Below, one piece after another: positions 1 to 11,458 of a stretch of DNA of 64,000 nt. The stretch is from positions 316,417,001 to 316,481,000 of the forward strand of contig CM038214.1 of NCBI GenBank assembly GCA_021442155.1, given 5' to 3'. The DNA is from Cymbidium sinense (taxonomy: Eukaryota; Streptophyta; Magnoliopsida; Asparagales; Orchidaceae). The notes under the pieces are model-generated. The model saw nothing but the letters and a program-made list of their open reading frames with translations. It was not told where the DNA came from and did not search any database. How positions within the stretch are numbered: position 1 is the stretch's first letter; every line of letters starts with the position of its first letter. The position numbers were made by a program, and so were the translations under genes.

Positions 1-44
1 TAGCTAGTGTGTGTTCCTACCGTCAAGGTGCTTCCCATTTTTAT
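1..44 (-). pseudogene. GR-RBP fragment, extreme 5' edge (copy G0)
   Basis: The first ~44 bases (gtgttcctaccgtcaaggtg then cttcccattttta) match the junction-side end of the other glycine-rich RNA-binding protein fragments, for example ttccttccatcaaggttctg at about 28000. As in those copies, telomere-like repeat follows directly. It is therefore the edge of another antisense GR-RBP piece cut off by the window. It is too short to translate usefully, and the call rests on homology to the better copies. Confidence 0.6.
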
Positions 45-300
45 GGTTTAGGTTTAGGTTTAGGTTTATTAGGTTTTAGGGTTTAGGTTTACTTTTTAAT
101 TTATTTAGTTACTCTATGTTTAAGTTTAGGGTTAGGGTTTAGGGTTTACAGTTTAGGGTTTAGGGTGTAGGGTTTAGGGCTTAAGGTTTATGGTTTTATG
201 GTTTCTACTTTTAGGGTTTAGGGTTTATAATTAGTGTTTAGGGTTTAAGGTTTAGGTTTATGATTTTTTAGGGTTTAGGTTTAGGATTTAAGGTTTAGGG
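45..300 (+). repeat. Degenerate interstitial telomere-like repeat
   Basis: TTTAGGG and close variants (TTTAGG, TTAGGG, TTTATGG) follow one another with few other bases. The G-rich strand is the + strand, as in every other array in the window. No long perfect run is present, so this is an old or miscalled interstitial array and not a telomere end. Confidence 0.9.
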
Positions 301-1110
301 TTTTTTTATTAAATTAAGTAGATCGAAAGGTTTAGTTTTATTAGGTTTATTTTGTTCATTTTTTAGTTATTTTAGTTATTTTATTTTTATTTTTATTTAG
401 GTTTATTTTTATTTCTATTTATTCTAGTATATTTATTTTAAGTTTATTTATTTTAGTTTAGGTTTTTTATTTTAGATTATTTTTTAGGTTTGGGTTTAGG
501 GTTTTTTCAGTTCAATTTTATTTTTATTTTATTATTTAGGTTTAGGTTATATTTTTTATTTTTAGGTTAAGGATTAGGTTTTTATTTTATTTTCTTAGGA
601 TTAGGTTTAAGGTTTTTATTTGAAGTTTTAATTTTTTAGTTTAGGTTTAGGTTTATTTTTAGTTTATTTTATTTTATTTAGTTTAGGTTTAGGTTTTGGT
701 TAGGTTTTATTTATTTTAGTTTAGTTTATTTTGTTTAGGTTTAAGTTTATTTTTTATTTTATTTTAGTAGTTTTAAGTTTGTGGTTAGGTTTTATTTTTA
801 TTTATTTTAGCTTTTATTTTAGGTTTATTTTTAGGTTTTGTTTTTTTTTTTTTATTTTAGCCTTTTAGGTTTATTTAATTTTTATTTTACATTTAGTTTT
901 ATTTTATTTAGGTTTTATTCTTAAGTTTATTTTTTTTTAGTTTAGTTTAGGTTTTATTTATTTTATTTTAATTTATTTTACTTTGTATTTTATTTTATTT
1001 TAGGTGGTTTATCTTTGGTTTAGGTATTTATTTTATTTTTAATTTTTATTTATCTCTTTAAGTTCTTATTTATTATTTTTAAAATTTAATTTAGTGGCCT
1101 TTAAGTGGGT
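301..1110 (+). repeat. T-rich body of the ~1.1-kb higher-order repeat
   Basis: It opens with a variant of the anchor (attaaattaagtagatcg, about 309) and continues as TTTATTTTAGG-like sequence. The phrase gtttaggtttaggtttattt near 640 also occurs near 12305, 24567, 28672 and 29867, so the body is an ordered repeat and not random T-rich DNA. No gene seen. Confidence 0.75.
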
Positions 1111-1510
1111 GGGTCCCGTGGTAGTTAGAAGGCTTAGTGGTAGTGCTCAGCTTGGGTAGATTGAGGGTTATGGCCCAGGGTTTAGGTTAAGGTTAACCCA
1201 GTGTAGGGTCATGACCCAGTTTGGAGTTTATGACTCAGGTCAATAGTTTGGGAGTGGCCTGGATTTTGGGTTTAGGTTTATGGTAGGATTTAGGTGATTT
1301 AGTGTTTGGAGGTATAGGGTTTAGGTCAGGGTAGGGTGTGGTAGGTTTAGTTATTTTGTGGTTTACAGGTTAGGTTTAGAGTGGTATGTTTGGATTAGGT
1401 TTAGTTTAGGGTTTAGAATTAGTTTAGGGTTTAGGATCAGTTTGGGTTTATGGTTTTTTAGGGTTTAGGGTTCAAGGTTTAGGCAGGGTTTTTTATTTAG
1501 GGTTTTATTT
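1111..1510 (+). repeat. G-rich telomere-like block with GGCC/CAGTGG words
   Basis: Degenerate TTTAGGG repeat mixed with GC words such as tggcccaggg and gtggcctgg around 1090-1260. The same kind of mixture forms the GC islands near 32 and 38.5 kb. No gene seen. Confidence 0.7.
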
Positions 1511-2285
1511 TTTTAAAAAAAATTCAAACCCAAGAGGTTTAGGTTTATTTAGATTAGTTTATTCATTTAGTTTATTTTATTTTTTATTATTTATTTTTTT
1601 TTATTTATTTAGTTTATATTTTATTTTAGGTTTTTTTATTTTAGTTTTGGTTTCTTATGTTATTTATTTTAGGTTTAGGTTTATGCTTATTTTTTTAATT
1701 TAGTTTTATTTGTATTTGATTTTTTAGGCTTAGTTTTTTTTTTTTTGGTTTAGGTTTTTTTTTTCTTTTAGGTTTAGGTTTACATTTTATTTTAGTTTAT
1801 TTTTTTAGTTTAGGTTTAAGTTTATTTTATTTTATTTTAATTTATTTTATTTAGGTTTAGGTTTAGGTTTAGTTTATTTTAGGTTGTATTTATTTTAATT
1901 TAGTTTATTTTAATTCAAGTTTAGGTTTATTTTATTTTATTTATTTTATTTTTATTTTAAGTTTATTTTTTTAGTTTAGGGTTTAGCTTTTATTTTATTT
2001 TATTTTTTAGGTTTATTTTTTAGCTTTAGGTTTTTATTTAGTTTATTTTATTATTTTATTTTTTTTATTTAGTTTTATTTTATTTAGATTTTTATTCTTA
2101 GATTCATTTTATTTTTTTAGTTTATTTTAGGTTTTATTTATTATTATTTATTTTAATTTTTATTTATTTATTTTTAATTTTAGGTTTTAGTTTTTTTACT
2201 TTATTTTATTTTATTTACTTTATTCAGGTTTATTTATTTATTTTATTTTATTAAGTTATTTAGTGTAGGTTTAGGTTTTATTTCT
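1511..2285 (+). repeat. T-rich body of the higher-order repeat
   Basis: Begins with an altered anchor (aaattcaaacccaagagg, about 1520) and continues as T-rich TTTATTTTAGG-like sequence up to the next G-rich block. The + strand is almost free of C. No gene seen. Confidence 0.7.
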
Positions 2286-2475
2286 TTTGGGTTTGGGTTT
2301 GGGTTTGGGTAGTGAGGTATGGGTTTAGGTTTAGGGTGGGTTTAGAGTTTAATGTTGTGGTTTAAGGTTTAGGGTTTAGGTGGTGTTTTTGGTTTAGGTT
2401 TGAGGCTTAGGGTTTAGGGTTTGTGTGGTAGTTAGTTCTGGGTGTTTTAGTTTAGGGTTTAGGGTTTTGGTTTTT
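2286..2475 (+). repeat. Telomere-like block next to GR-RBP fragment G1
   Basis: TTTAGGG variants, including a short gggtttgggtttgggttt run near 2290. The block ends at ttttggtttttaag, where the GR-RBP 3' untranslated sequence starts on the opposite strand. Confidence 0.85.
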
Positions 2476-2930
2476 AAGAGAGAACAAATTGATTTAACAT
2501 TTCTTCTTTTTTATTTCATCAACCAAGTAACACACCAAGTTTTCTAAGACACAAGCGATAACATAGATAAAAATTGAGCTTGCATAGAGCAAATCAATAA
2601 CCCTAGATAACTAAAACCATCTCTATTGTAAAGACAGTTCCAAGCGATCGATCAGTTCTTTAGTTTCTTCCCCATCAACACGTCTGAGTAGTGTGATCCA
2701 CCATCATATCCCCGATCTCTCCCTCTGCCACCACCACGGTTGTAACCTCCGTCACTCCTCGGGCCTCAACAACCGCCACAGCTCTGACCACCACCTCCAT
2801 ATCCACCAGTACCTCTAGATCCCCCACCACCACTGTGATGACCACTGCCTCCACCTTTTCCTCCACCGCTAGATCCAGATTGAGCCTGGTTGACGGTGAT
2901 ATTTTTGCTGTAAAGGTTTTGCCCATTCTT
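2476..2930 (-). pseudogene. GR-RBP 3' fragment G1 (end of RRM, Gly-rich tail, 3'UTR)
   Basis: On the - strand the fragment reads from the last strand of an RNA-recognition motif into a glycine-rich tail. One frame gives NITVNQAQSGSSGGGKGGG near 2911-2855 and then GGGGSRGTGGYGGGG. A stop and frame change follow, then GGYNRGGGRGRDRGYDGG in another frame. Plant GR-RBPs (the GRP7 family of RNA chaperones and splicing/circadian regulators) end their RRM with a very similar ITVNEAQSR. About 170 bases of AT-rich 3'UTR follow (down to 2476). Most of the RRM and any promoter are absent, and a LINE begins one base beyond the end. This is a 5'-truncated, frameshifted relic with no expected product. I rate the family identity as good; how the fragment arose is inference. 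Confidence 0.85.
2915..2930 (-). repeat. Target-site duplication of the LINE, left copy
   Basis: The 16-bp sequence ggttttgcccattctt abuts the LINE poly(A) end here and recurs at 11459-11474 at the LINE 5' end. It belongs to the GR-RBP fragment, so the LINE landed inside or at the edge of an existing module. Confidence 0.93.
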
Positions 2931-2950
2931 CTTTTTTTTTTTTTTTTTTT
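2931..2950 (-). other. LINE poly(A) tail
   Basis: Nineteen T on the + strand (2932-2950) after a single C form the 3' poly(A) tail of the - strand element. It directly adjoins the left target duplication, as expected from target-primed reverse transcription. Confidence 0.95.
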
Positions 2951-5780
2951 GGGAAACCCCATGATGCGGGGGTATTTTATTGCCACAAAAAAAGGGTTAC
3001 AAGGTCCTTAAAGGGGATAAACTCTGAAACTACTGCTCAAAGAGCTACAATCAGCCTAAGGAGTAAATCCCATCTAAGTACATCCAAGAGAAAAGAAAAA
3101 CATTAAAGCAATCAAAAGATACAAGATGATTAACATAATAGGCTAATGGTTAATAATGCTCGATGGTTGTAAGTGTGCTTGGTAATATGGAGCAAACTTG
3201 CAAGATAAAAAGAGAGAAACAACTGCAAAGTTATAATGAGAGAGAGATTAGAATAGTTAAGGTAATATAGACAAAAAGGTAGAAGGAAACAATATAATAT
3301 AAGTATGATAATAATGAAATGTGATAGAGAAGGCTCAGCTCAATCACACCATGTTCGATGCAAGTATGAGCATCCAAACTTAAAGGTTACATCACATGAG
3401 CTACTATCAACCAAAAGGAGTGAGAACATCACGACCATCATAGCCAACAAACTGTGAGAAGGAAGCACCCTTGTTGATAATCATGTGAGCTTTATTACGA
3501 AACCTAAACAAAATCATATTTATATATGAAATAGGTCGCATAGAAATCATCCACTAAAAACAAAGAATGTAAAGTAGCTCCTGAAATCTCAAACAAGTCA
3601 ATGAGTCTTTAAATGACACCATCCAATTTAGGTTTAGGTTGAAAGAAATAATAGAAGGAAAGGCAAATAAAACCGAAACCCCAAGAAAATAGCCAATAAG
3701 CATGGCAAAGAAAGCTAGAACTAAACCATAAACAGAAAAGATAGAAAGCTATAATACCACCCTTAATAATAGAGATTATATTCCAAGGAGTAAGCACTAA
3801 CCTGACCGGTCCCAGATTAGAAAAACTGGGAGTCCATATAATTTCCATATGAGAATCCAGAAAAACAAGACAGTAGATAACCAAGAGTAAAAGGCAGCCC
3901 AAAGGTGCAAGACAAAGCCAAGACATGAAAGGGCCACATAAAGATTGCATTCCGGGACAGATCCCAAAGAAAAAAAGACAGTAGCAGAGCATAAGCCATT
4001 CAAGTCCCAATTGGGAATAGAAACAACAAGGGTAATGTAGATCACAATTATCAGATAATGAGCACCCATAGAAATAGAAGGGCACAGAGAAACAGCCCCA
4101 ACAAAATAGCTAGTGCAACAAAATACAAATTATGATCCACATTAGAATCCGGAAAAATAAAGAAATAACCAAGAAAAAAATAGCCAAGGCAAGTACAAGA
4201 CAAACAGCCAAGAGACAAATAAGGGACAACATAGTACATAATTCAAGAAAGCCACAGCCCAGACACCAATGACCAAAAAACAAAGACAGCATAATCTGGA
4301 CAAGCATACAGGTTGAAACCCTTAATCATATCGAAAAGATAACCAACACGGAAAAACTACGGTGTGAGCAACAGACATGCAATCGAGAGCCAATGAGAGC
4401 CAATCCCAACAAAGAGAGGTTATTGGATTGGAACCCACCAAAGAAAAGGATCAAAATTGTATTCAAATGAAAAACATCATTAGAATCCGACAAAAATATA
4501 ACAAAAGCAAAAAACCAGCCAGACAAGAACAAATAGGGAAAACCATCCAAGCCTCTCAATCAAAGTACAATGCCATAGTAATAGCCAAGAAGATATAACA
4601 TAGGAATAAGTATCTTGAATGCAAAGAATGCGACAAAGAAACACCAAAAAACCTTAGGCAATCAAAACAAAAAAGCCATTGCCATAAAACCACCCATGTG
4701 ATAAACAGTGCAATTGATACAAGTTTAACGGGGTTCAAAACAAAACCAACCAAGCAATCATCAACATCTTGCTGAACAAAATAAACCAAAACCCTAGAAA
4801 CAGCCTGTAGAGTATTAATCCAGTGTAGCCAACAACCAAGGCAGTTAATACCAACAAGCTGGCCAAGAATCCACCCCAAAAGCATATATAAAGATAGGGT
4901 GGGGAAGAAAACTCCCCACCACAAGCCAATCCAATAAGGGACATTCAAAGCATTAGCAGGATGATTAGTCACATTAATCCACGCTAAGGATAAGAGCGAG
5001 GAAGACCAACAAAGAACCCGGTTAGCAGGGACGAAGAGAAACAAAGAAAAAGGGTAAACATAGAAACCAAAAAAAAGGCCAACATGAAAGCCCATTCTGG
5101 GAGCAAGATAAGACCAAAGCCCCAATCTCTAAGCTTCGCAGAAAGGTTCTCTTGAATATAACAACCAAGAATAATCAAGAAACTCCATCCAGAAAACAAG
5201 ACAAATAAGAGTTACATAAAAGGTTAACCAAGAAGTACTATCAAAGTTCTGCACAATGATATTTCTGCCATTAAGGGTAAGGAGGTCAGCAGCAACCTAT
5301 GAGAAAGCCTGCAAAGAACATCCATAGCAGGTGGAAGAAAAGAAGAAAGCACCCCACAGCAAGATCCCACCAAAGAGACCAACAAAACAGAAATGGATTC
5401 CAAAAGAGCTTCGTAGGGGTCCAGATATAAACAATGCCCAAGATGATAAGTATCAACAAAAGGCCAAATAGCCTCTTCATGCATAGAAATAAATTAAAAT
5501 ATAATTCCCAAGTAGAAGAAAACCACCAAGCTAGAATCAAAGAGAATATGGGAGAAAATCAAAGATATCAAAACCAAAGAATCATTATCGGATCCAATAA
5601 CCTAACAAGAAATCATCAAGATCCAAGTGGGATTGTTATAAAACCAAGAAGTAACACAAAGCTCAACTAGGTTCCAATTCAAGAGATTGATGTGCATATA
5701 GTTCAACATCTACCTCATAATATTGTAAATGCCAAAAACAGAGATCTTCCAACTAAAGGAGAAGGGGTAAAGGCAGCAAA
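2951..5780 (-). other. LINE 3' region, long, with diverged ~300-bp subrepeats
   Basis: About 2.8 kb lie between the RNase H stop and the poly(A) tail. Several open frames occur (for example 4556-5125 and 3609-4085), but their translations are Leu/Phe/Trp-rich and match no family I know, so I treat them as non-coding. Related words recur: agaatccagaaaaacaag (about 3851), agaatccggaaaaataaa (about 4144) and agaatccgacaaaaatat (about 4482). Variants of atagccaag also occur repeatedly. This suggests old subrepeats of roughly 300 bases. Confidence 0.6.
2976..2981 (-). promoter_or_regulatory. Polyadenylation signal AATAAA of the LINE
   Basis: TTTATT on the + strand reads AATAAA on the element strand, about 25 bases upstream of the poly(A) tract. 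That is the usual distance for a plant near-upstream element. Confidence 0.75.
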
Positions 5781-5949
5781 TCATGGTAAAGAGCACAAGA
5801 AAGCAATGATATCTATGAGGAGTATCCATAAAGAACACAAGGAAAAAACCAAAAAAAGGAAGATGAAGAGGAGAATTAGATCGAGGTAAGGAAGCCCGGA
5901 ATTGTCCAAGTTGACCAGACCACGCAAGTATTTGGGTATTGTAAATTGA

Positions 5950-6325
5950 TCAAAGAGGATGATACTGTCTAATCTCGCACCCAGATTAGCAAGGTAATCA
6001 GCACAGGCGTTACCTTCACGCCAAACATGAGTGATGGTAAAATTCAGTTGAGAGAGAAGAGCCCTAGTTTGCTTGAGGAGGTAGTACAAACAAGCGTTGC
6101 TCATATTGGTAGAAGTCAAAAGGTCAATCAGTAGAAGAGCATCCACCTCTATCCAAATATTGAGCTAGCCATTTTGAAGACAAATTTCAAGAGCTTTGTG
6201 GACTGCCATAAGCTCGATAAGGAGTCGGAAATAAGGGGATAAGCAAATGCACATAGGACTATACCCTTAGAATCCTAAAATGCCTCCACAACCAGAGCCA
6301 TTATGAGAGATAGAGCCATCGATTA
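5950..6325 (-). pseudogene. RNase H domain of LINE ORF2
   Basis: This domain, common at the C-terminus of plant L1 ORF2, degrades the RNA of RNA:DNA hybrids. The residues of the family are visible in order: an IDGS motif near 6320, ELMAVHKALEICL near 6220, WIEVDALLLIDLL near 6150 and FTITHVWREGNACADYLANL near 6035-5975. A stop and a frame change fall between the first Asp motif and the rest, so the domain is interrupted. Its presence marks the element as a plant-type L1. Confidence 0.9.
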
Positions 6326-7849
6326 ATTTTAATAATATGATCAAGAGGTTTTTCCAAAAAAACCATTCTATCATTTTGATAAGACCGACTGGAAGGTTGA
6401 GGCCAAGTTTATTGGCAAATGATTACCTTTAAAATGTTTGTGATGAATTAAATTGGCTTTAAACAAGTCACAAATTTTGTTTTAGTTCTAGATAATCCTC
6501 ATGTGATTCATATGAATCCCATGATGTTTAGTTTTCATTTGGTCCATCCATATGAACCAAATAAGAGTAATGGCGATTATGATTTTAATATGACCTTTAA
6601 TGGCATTATCAAAGTAAACTTCAAGAAGTTGATATATAGTAAAAGTACAATTAAAATTGACAGTGTTGAATAGATCATCATACCAAATCTAAATTTTAGA
6701 TGTAATAGCCCCATTAATAAAAACATGGTTAACATTCTCAACATGGGAACAACATTAACATTTAGAGGGTAAATAAAACCCTTTACCCCACAACAAAGAT
6801 TCAACAGGAATAAAGTTTTTTAGGATGTGCCGAGTTAGAATAGAGTAAGAAGAGGGGATATTATTATTCCAAATTTTGGAGAACACAATTGAAGAATCCT
6901 GAGTGTCCTTAGTGTGAAGCCACACATTTTTAAGGTTGAAATCCCCATTATGAGATAGATTAAAGATAATCGATCATGATTGTTAGGAGTGATAGAATAT
7001 TAGTAATCATATTTAAGAAAGTGGAAGGAATAGAATCAAGAATCTTACTAGTGTTCCACTTGTGGTTTTGCCATAATGAATTAACTAGCAGCGTATGGAG
7101 TGAGTGTAGAGTAAGTCATCAATGGATCCACCACCACTCCAGTTGTCTTGCCAAAAGAAGGAATTGCCAGAGTTTATGCCCCAAAAATTAAGGATTCAAC
7201 ATCCCATTTGACAGAACAAAGTCTTCTCCACACAGGAGAATCACCCGATTTAAAGGGACAAATGAGAGGATGTTTACCCTGGCAATATTTAGAAGTCATG
7301 AAATTCACCCAAAGACTATTTTTGCTCCTAAAATTCCACCAAAGTTTGTAGGAGAAGGCATTGATAACTTCTTTGATGGATTTACATGCCGACCTCCTCT
7401 TCAAGGGTACCACAACTTTAGACCAAGATGACCAGCATTCTTTTAGAGGAGGTATTGGTTCCCAGAAGAATTTGTTTAAGAGCTCAATTCTATTGATGGT
7501 AGAATTGGTAGGCACAATGGTTTGAAGAAGGTATATAGGCATGAATTTAGAGTGCTCTTGATCAAGGTAAGCCTACCAGAAAGAGAGTAAATGAAATTCC
7601 CAAATCAAAAATTTTGTTAGAAATTTTCAAATTAGATCATCAAAAGGTGTGATCTTTTTGGCCTTTAAAAGGCAGAGCCCCTAGGTAATTAAGAGGGAGT
7701 TGATTTTGCTTAAAATTAGTAATTCTCGATATTTGGTTAAGTCTATTAGGAGGAATCTTAGTTGATGGAATAAAACCGCATTTTCCTTCATTAAAAAAAA
7801 GACCACTAACTTTACCAAAATCATTTAGAAGGTTCTTAATGGTTTTAAC

Positions 7850-8330
7850 ATGTTGAAGGGAGCCAGTGAAGATAATGAAATCATCGCAAAGCTAAGATGA
7901 GAAATAGGGAAACCTCCATGAGTTTTAAAAGACATATTAGGATTATGAAAAGATCATTAAGGCTCCTAGATAGGTATTCAATAGCGATGATAAAGAGAAG
8001 GTGATAGTGGGTCACCTTGCCTCAAACCATGGCTAGAAGGAAAGAAACCTATGGACTCACCATTCATGATAACCAAAACCGACATTCGTGATACACCTTT
8101 TATAACTGGATAAAACTATCAAAACCAAACAAATTCAAGATTTGAAAGAGAAAATCATGAGAGTTTGTCAAAGGCTTTAGCGATGTCCGCTTTGAATAAG
8201 ATGTTGCCTCCTCTAGTAGGGACATCAAGGTCATGAACCACTTGAGCAAGAAGAATATTATCCGATATTGCTCTGGTTTAACAAAACCAGTTTGATTTGG
8301 GGAGATGATTTTAGGAAGCAAAGGGCTAAG
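7850..8330 (-). pseudogene. Reverse transcriptase core of LINE ORF2
   Basis: Three RT blocks lie in order on the - strand: block A (KADIAKAFDK), the block with [10 protein letters not shown], and the catalytic block, where F-A is followed by an out-of-frame GATGAT. Block A keeps its Asp. In the catalytic block the two Asp codons are present as bases but are shifted by one missing nucleotide. Upstream, TGFVKPEQYRI resembles the conserved QxGFxxxR region of plant L1 RT. The frame changes several times within 500 bases. Confidence 0.88.
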
Positions 8331-9189
8331 CCTATTATTTATTAATTTAGCAATGAGTTTTGAAAAAGGTGCAAAGACTAATCGTCTAAAATCACCCCAA
8401 GATTGATTGTTAGTTTTGGAAATAAGAAAATAGAAGTGCTTGAAAAGTATTTGGGAATAGGATTGCCATCAAAGAAATCAATAACGGATCAACTAAGTTA
8501 GTTTTAATAAATGGCCAACAATCTTTGAAAAGAAGTGGGTCATGCCGTCAGAATAGAGTCATGTTCATGTTCTTAAGAGTATTACTAATCTCTTCTTGAA
8601 GGGCACATAGTGAGTAAATGATTATCCTCACTGTTAATCATAGAAGGGATAAGATGGGTGTTAGATAAAGTTCCCAGCAATGGATTAGAATTTAATAAAG
8701 TTTGGAAATGATGTATGACAAAATCCTTAATATCATTGTTATCGGTTATCCATTCACCATTAGAGTTCTTAATTTTCTTAATCGAGTTTAAGGCTTTCCA
8801 TTTATTACAAATGGCATGAAAATACAGGTGTTTACGTCACCATCGAATATGTTTGCTTGTGGCTTTTGAATAGGTTTCTTCCATGTTTTGATAATTAACC
8901 AAGTTATTCTTGGCAATGTTCAACTCCTCAAGTTTCGGGATGGTTGAGACAACCTCTTCAAGGGAACAAACCTCTTGTTCCATAGCTTTAAGATTTGTGA
9001 AAAGGTTTTTAAAATGTGTTTGTTCCACCAATTGAGATTTTGTTTAAGTCTTTTGAGCTTAAGCCAAAAGATGAGTCATACCTTTAACATTATCCGGAAA
9101 ATAGGGGCCATCCAATTGAAGCGACATTGGTGAAGTCACTATGTTGGGTCCACATATTTTGAAATCGAAAGGAGAGGGAGTAGATGGGT

Positions 9190-9833
9190 TGGGGGGATTT
9201 TGAAGGAAATCAAAAGAGGAGCATGGTCGGACAAAGTTACGCTCAAATGCTCAACATTGGTAGTAGGCATTGATCCAAAGAGAATTAAAGAGGGTCCTAT
9301 CAAGACAGTCTAAGAGTTGTGCCATGAAGTTAGAAGTGAAACCAATGTCGATCAGGTTGCAATCAAGGATCATATTTGAGAAGTCCTCCATGGAATGAAG
9401 GTTAGGAGTACATCCTCCCCTTCTTTCTGAACTAGCTATGATAGTATTGAAATCACCTCCAACCAACCAGGAAGGTTAGAGGCGAAGGTTGTAAGTGATT
9501 CCAAAGGATGTTCCTACCACAAGAAGCATAGATAAAAGAGCCAAAAGTTAATAAGTCACCTAAGGAGATTTTGACATTAACCAATTGGTCAAGATCATCA
9601 ATGATGGAAATGGTGATGGAGTTGTGCCAAAATCACCAAATTTTATTATTAAGATTGAAGAAAAAATTATGAAAACTAAGGGATCTAGTGACGAAAGCAA
9701 TCTTGGAAGAATTAATGAAAGGTTCAATAAGAACAAGTAACTTGATATTATGAACACGACAAAGACTCCTAACACGATTGTGGATAGGAAGAGACCCACA
9801 ACCCCAGATATTCCAAATAAGAAAATTAATCAT
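9190..9833 (-). pseudogene. Endonuclease domain of LINE ORF2
   Basis: Exonuclease-endonuclease-phosphatase fold remnant: WNIWGCGSLPIHNRVRSLC at the start, GGDFNTIIASSERRGG in the middle and SDHAPLLI at the end. These carry the Asp/Asn and His residues typical of the family. The domain cuts target DNA to prime reverse transcription. At least two frame changes lie between the start and the GDFN motif. Confidence 0.87.
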
Positions 9834-9893
9834 AAGGAGACAACCAAAAGTGAAAAGGAAAAAAAGGAAAGAGAGGAGAGAAATGATGACACA

Positions 9894-11342
9894 TTACTTG
9901 TGTGGGGTGGAAGAAGAGCGAGTGGTTCTAGAGAAGTTATTATTAGAAAATTTTTCTTTGTAGGGTTTTATTTTAACAATTTGAAAGGGTCTATGAGAAT
10001 CCAAATTATCTCCATCGAAGGGATTGATTTTGGGTTTGAAATAGTAGAAGAATCTATCAATGTTTTAGAAGAGGGATTTCACCTTCTTCTTCGGATAGAG
10101 TGTGAGAAATTGGGTTCAATTGATTATCACTCTAAGGAAATAGATGGGGAAGTTGGCACCATTCATAATACAAATATCTTTCTCAATATGATTAGCCATA
10201 GGGGTAATCATTGTTTTGGTCCATTATATGATTCCCATTCAAATTGTTTAATTGGGTGTCCAATATAAGGCTACCATTCAGATTTTAAATAGGATTTAAC
10301 TGAAGCAAAAAGCTATCATGGGAAACCAAATTATTACAAGCAGGGGTGAGGTTAGGTAAATTTCCATTGGTAGCGTCACACCCCTCAATGCCTATTTTAG
10401 TACAAAGGTCAGAGTGTTTTCCAATAGATAGATCAGTAGGAGGAGTAGGGAGGAGAGGCTCTTTTTGAGTATTTTTAGGCACATATGCTAGAGTATTGGT
10501 TTTCCCAGTTCCATTAATGGTGTTCCTATTATGTGGTAAATTTTTTTTGAGATTAGGATGAAGCACAAAGCATTCTGAGTGATCATGCCCGTGAATCTTG
10601 CAGTGAGTGCAAAAGATAGGAAAATTTTCGAAATTGACTTTTGACTATATCCAAATTTTTTTGAGCCAATCCAAACCTCTTTGGGATATTTTTTTGTGAT
10701 GTCTATCTCAACGAGAATCTGACGAAGATGGCCTAGATCTAGTGGTATTGCTTGGTCTATTTGGAGAGGCCTACCAAAAGGCAAAGACAAACAAAACTTG
10801 ATGAGTGACATAATGTATTAGCATGTTAGGAAAAGCCAAAGAGGGACAATGGGAGATTCTTCTTTGACATCAAAGAGGGTGACCATTTCAATAGCATATG
10901 ATAATTATGCACAAAGTAAGAATGGCGAAAAAACCGTGAATAATCTAAATCATTTGAGAGTTGAATAAGAATGTGAGGGATCGTCACAATAGAGAAAGTA
11001 CCGATAATTTTAAACTATGAAAGAAAGAGCGAATATTATCAGAGTTGGTCTAAGGGAGAATTTACCCACCAAAGTGAACTCGAAGGGCTTAGCAAGTTTC
11101 TCAACATCCTGATCTGAACACATTACTGCCAACAATCCATGATAAGATGTCAAAATGAGATTAACCGAAGCATTCGAGCTAGGGATCTTACCAGATAAAG
11201 CATCTTTGAATGATTTAACAACAGGTGCATTAACACGTGTAATCAAATCCAGAAAACTTATAGAGTCGGAGAGCAAAGCCGGTGCCGGTGCGTCGGCGGC
11301 AGGCGGGATTCCAGAGAGACCGAGCCTGTTGTTCTAATCCAT
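9894..11342 (-). pseudogene. LINE ORF1 (gag-like, DUF4283 and CCHC knuckle), broken
   Basis: ORF1 proteins of plant L1s bind element RNA as ribonucleoprotein. The most upstream Met (11342) reads ATG GAT TAG, so a stop sits at codon 3. After it the frame continues with SFKDALSGKIPSSNASV and FEFTLVGKFSLRPTL, the start of a DUF4283 region. After frameshifts, LGHLRQILVEIDITKKYPKE appears (about 10720). A CX2CX4HX4C zinc knuckle (CTHCKIHGHDHSEC) lies at 10570-10611. The C-terminal frame ends at the stop at 9894-9896, about 60 bases before ORF2. The length of about 480 codons is normal for the family. Frameshifts near 11030, 10810 and 10290 break it. Confidence 0.85.
10570..10611 (-). other. CCHC zinc knuckle of ORF1
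   Basis: The - strand encodes CTHCKIHGHDHSEC with CX2CX4HX4C spacing, intact in one frame. This is the nucleic-acid-binding knuckle found in plant L1 ORF1 proteins. Confidence 0.88.
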
Positions 11343-11458
11343 GGGCGTCACATGGGAGAGCGAATATGCTTCAGTGAGCGCGTGAGAAGTGGATAATCGA
11401 GCGCCAATCCCGGGGAACATAAAATCAGAGAGGGGCGAGAGGGAACCAGTTTTGGGTT
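11343..11458 (-). other. LINE 5' untranslated region
   Basis: About 116 bases lie between the right target duplication and the first Met of ORF1. They are richer in G and C than the surroundings. Plant L1s carry an internal promoter in such a leader, but no specific element can be identified here. Confidence 0.6.

Larger units (their letters stand above)
5781..9833 (-). pseudogene. LINE ORF2: endonuclease-RT-RNase H polyprotein, broken
   Basis: The family encodes an apurinic-like endonuclease that nicks DNA and a reverse transcriptase that copies the element RNA at the nick. I place the start at the Met at 9833, which leads into WNIWGCGSL, the usual N-terminal endonuclease motif. Next come GGDFNTI (about 9460) and SDHAPLLI (9208-9231). 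The RT part shows LFKADIAKAFDKLS (8161-8200), [11 protein letters not shown] (8000-8032) and a one-base loss at the catalytic F-A-D-D motif (7876-7893). A cysteine-poor zf-RVT-like part (about 6700-6900) and RNase H follow. The length of about 1350 codons fits plant L1 ORF2. Many stops and frameshifts mean it cannot make an active protein, although some small indels could be sequencing errors. Confidence 0.9.
2931..11458 (-). mobile_element. L1-type LINE retrotransposon, full length but decayed
   Basis: The non-LTR element lies on the - strand and is bounded by a 16-bp target duplication. It has a 116-bp 5'UTR, ORF1 with DUF4283-like and CCHC regions, ORF2 with endonuclease, reverse transcriptase, zf-RVT-like and RNase H parts, an unusually long 3' region (about 2.8 kb), AATAAA, and a 19-nt poly(A) tract seen as T at 2932-2950. 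This order is that of plant L1 elements. Frameshifts and stops throughout the ORFs make it non-autonomous now. The reconstructed cleavage site on the + strand is TTCTT/AAAA, close to the L1 endonuclease preference TTTT/AA. It sits in, and is younger than, the GR-RBP/telomere-like module. Confidence 0.95.

Noticed and set aside
2675..2986. A Val-rich protein read from the - strand at G1
   Set aside because: It is the wrong frame of a Gly-rich coding relic; GGT/GGA codons read as GTG/GAG give the Val/Glu-rich peptide, and its start lies in LINE sequence.
3609..5540. Several overlapping - strand open frames of 60-190 codons, hydrophobic
   Set aside because: They lie in the LINE 3' region, overlap in different frames, are Leu/Phe/Trp-rich because of T-rich composition, and show no family motif.
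9750..10268. 172-codon + strand open frame
   Set aside because: It is antisense to the end of LINE ORF1 and the start of ORF2, whose motifs are on the - strand; it has no recognisable domain.
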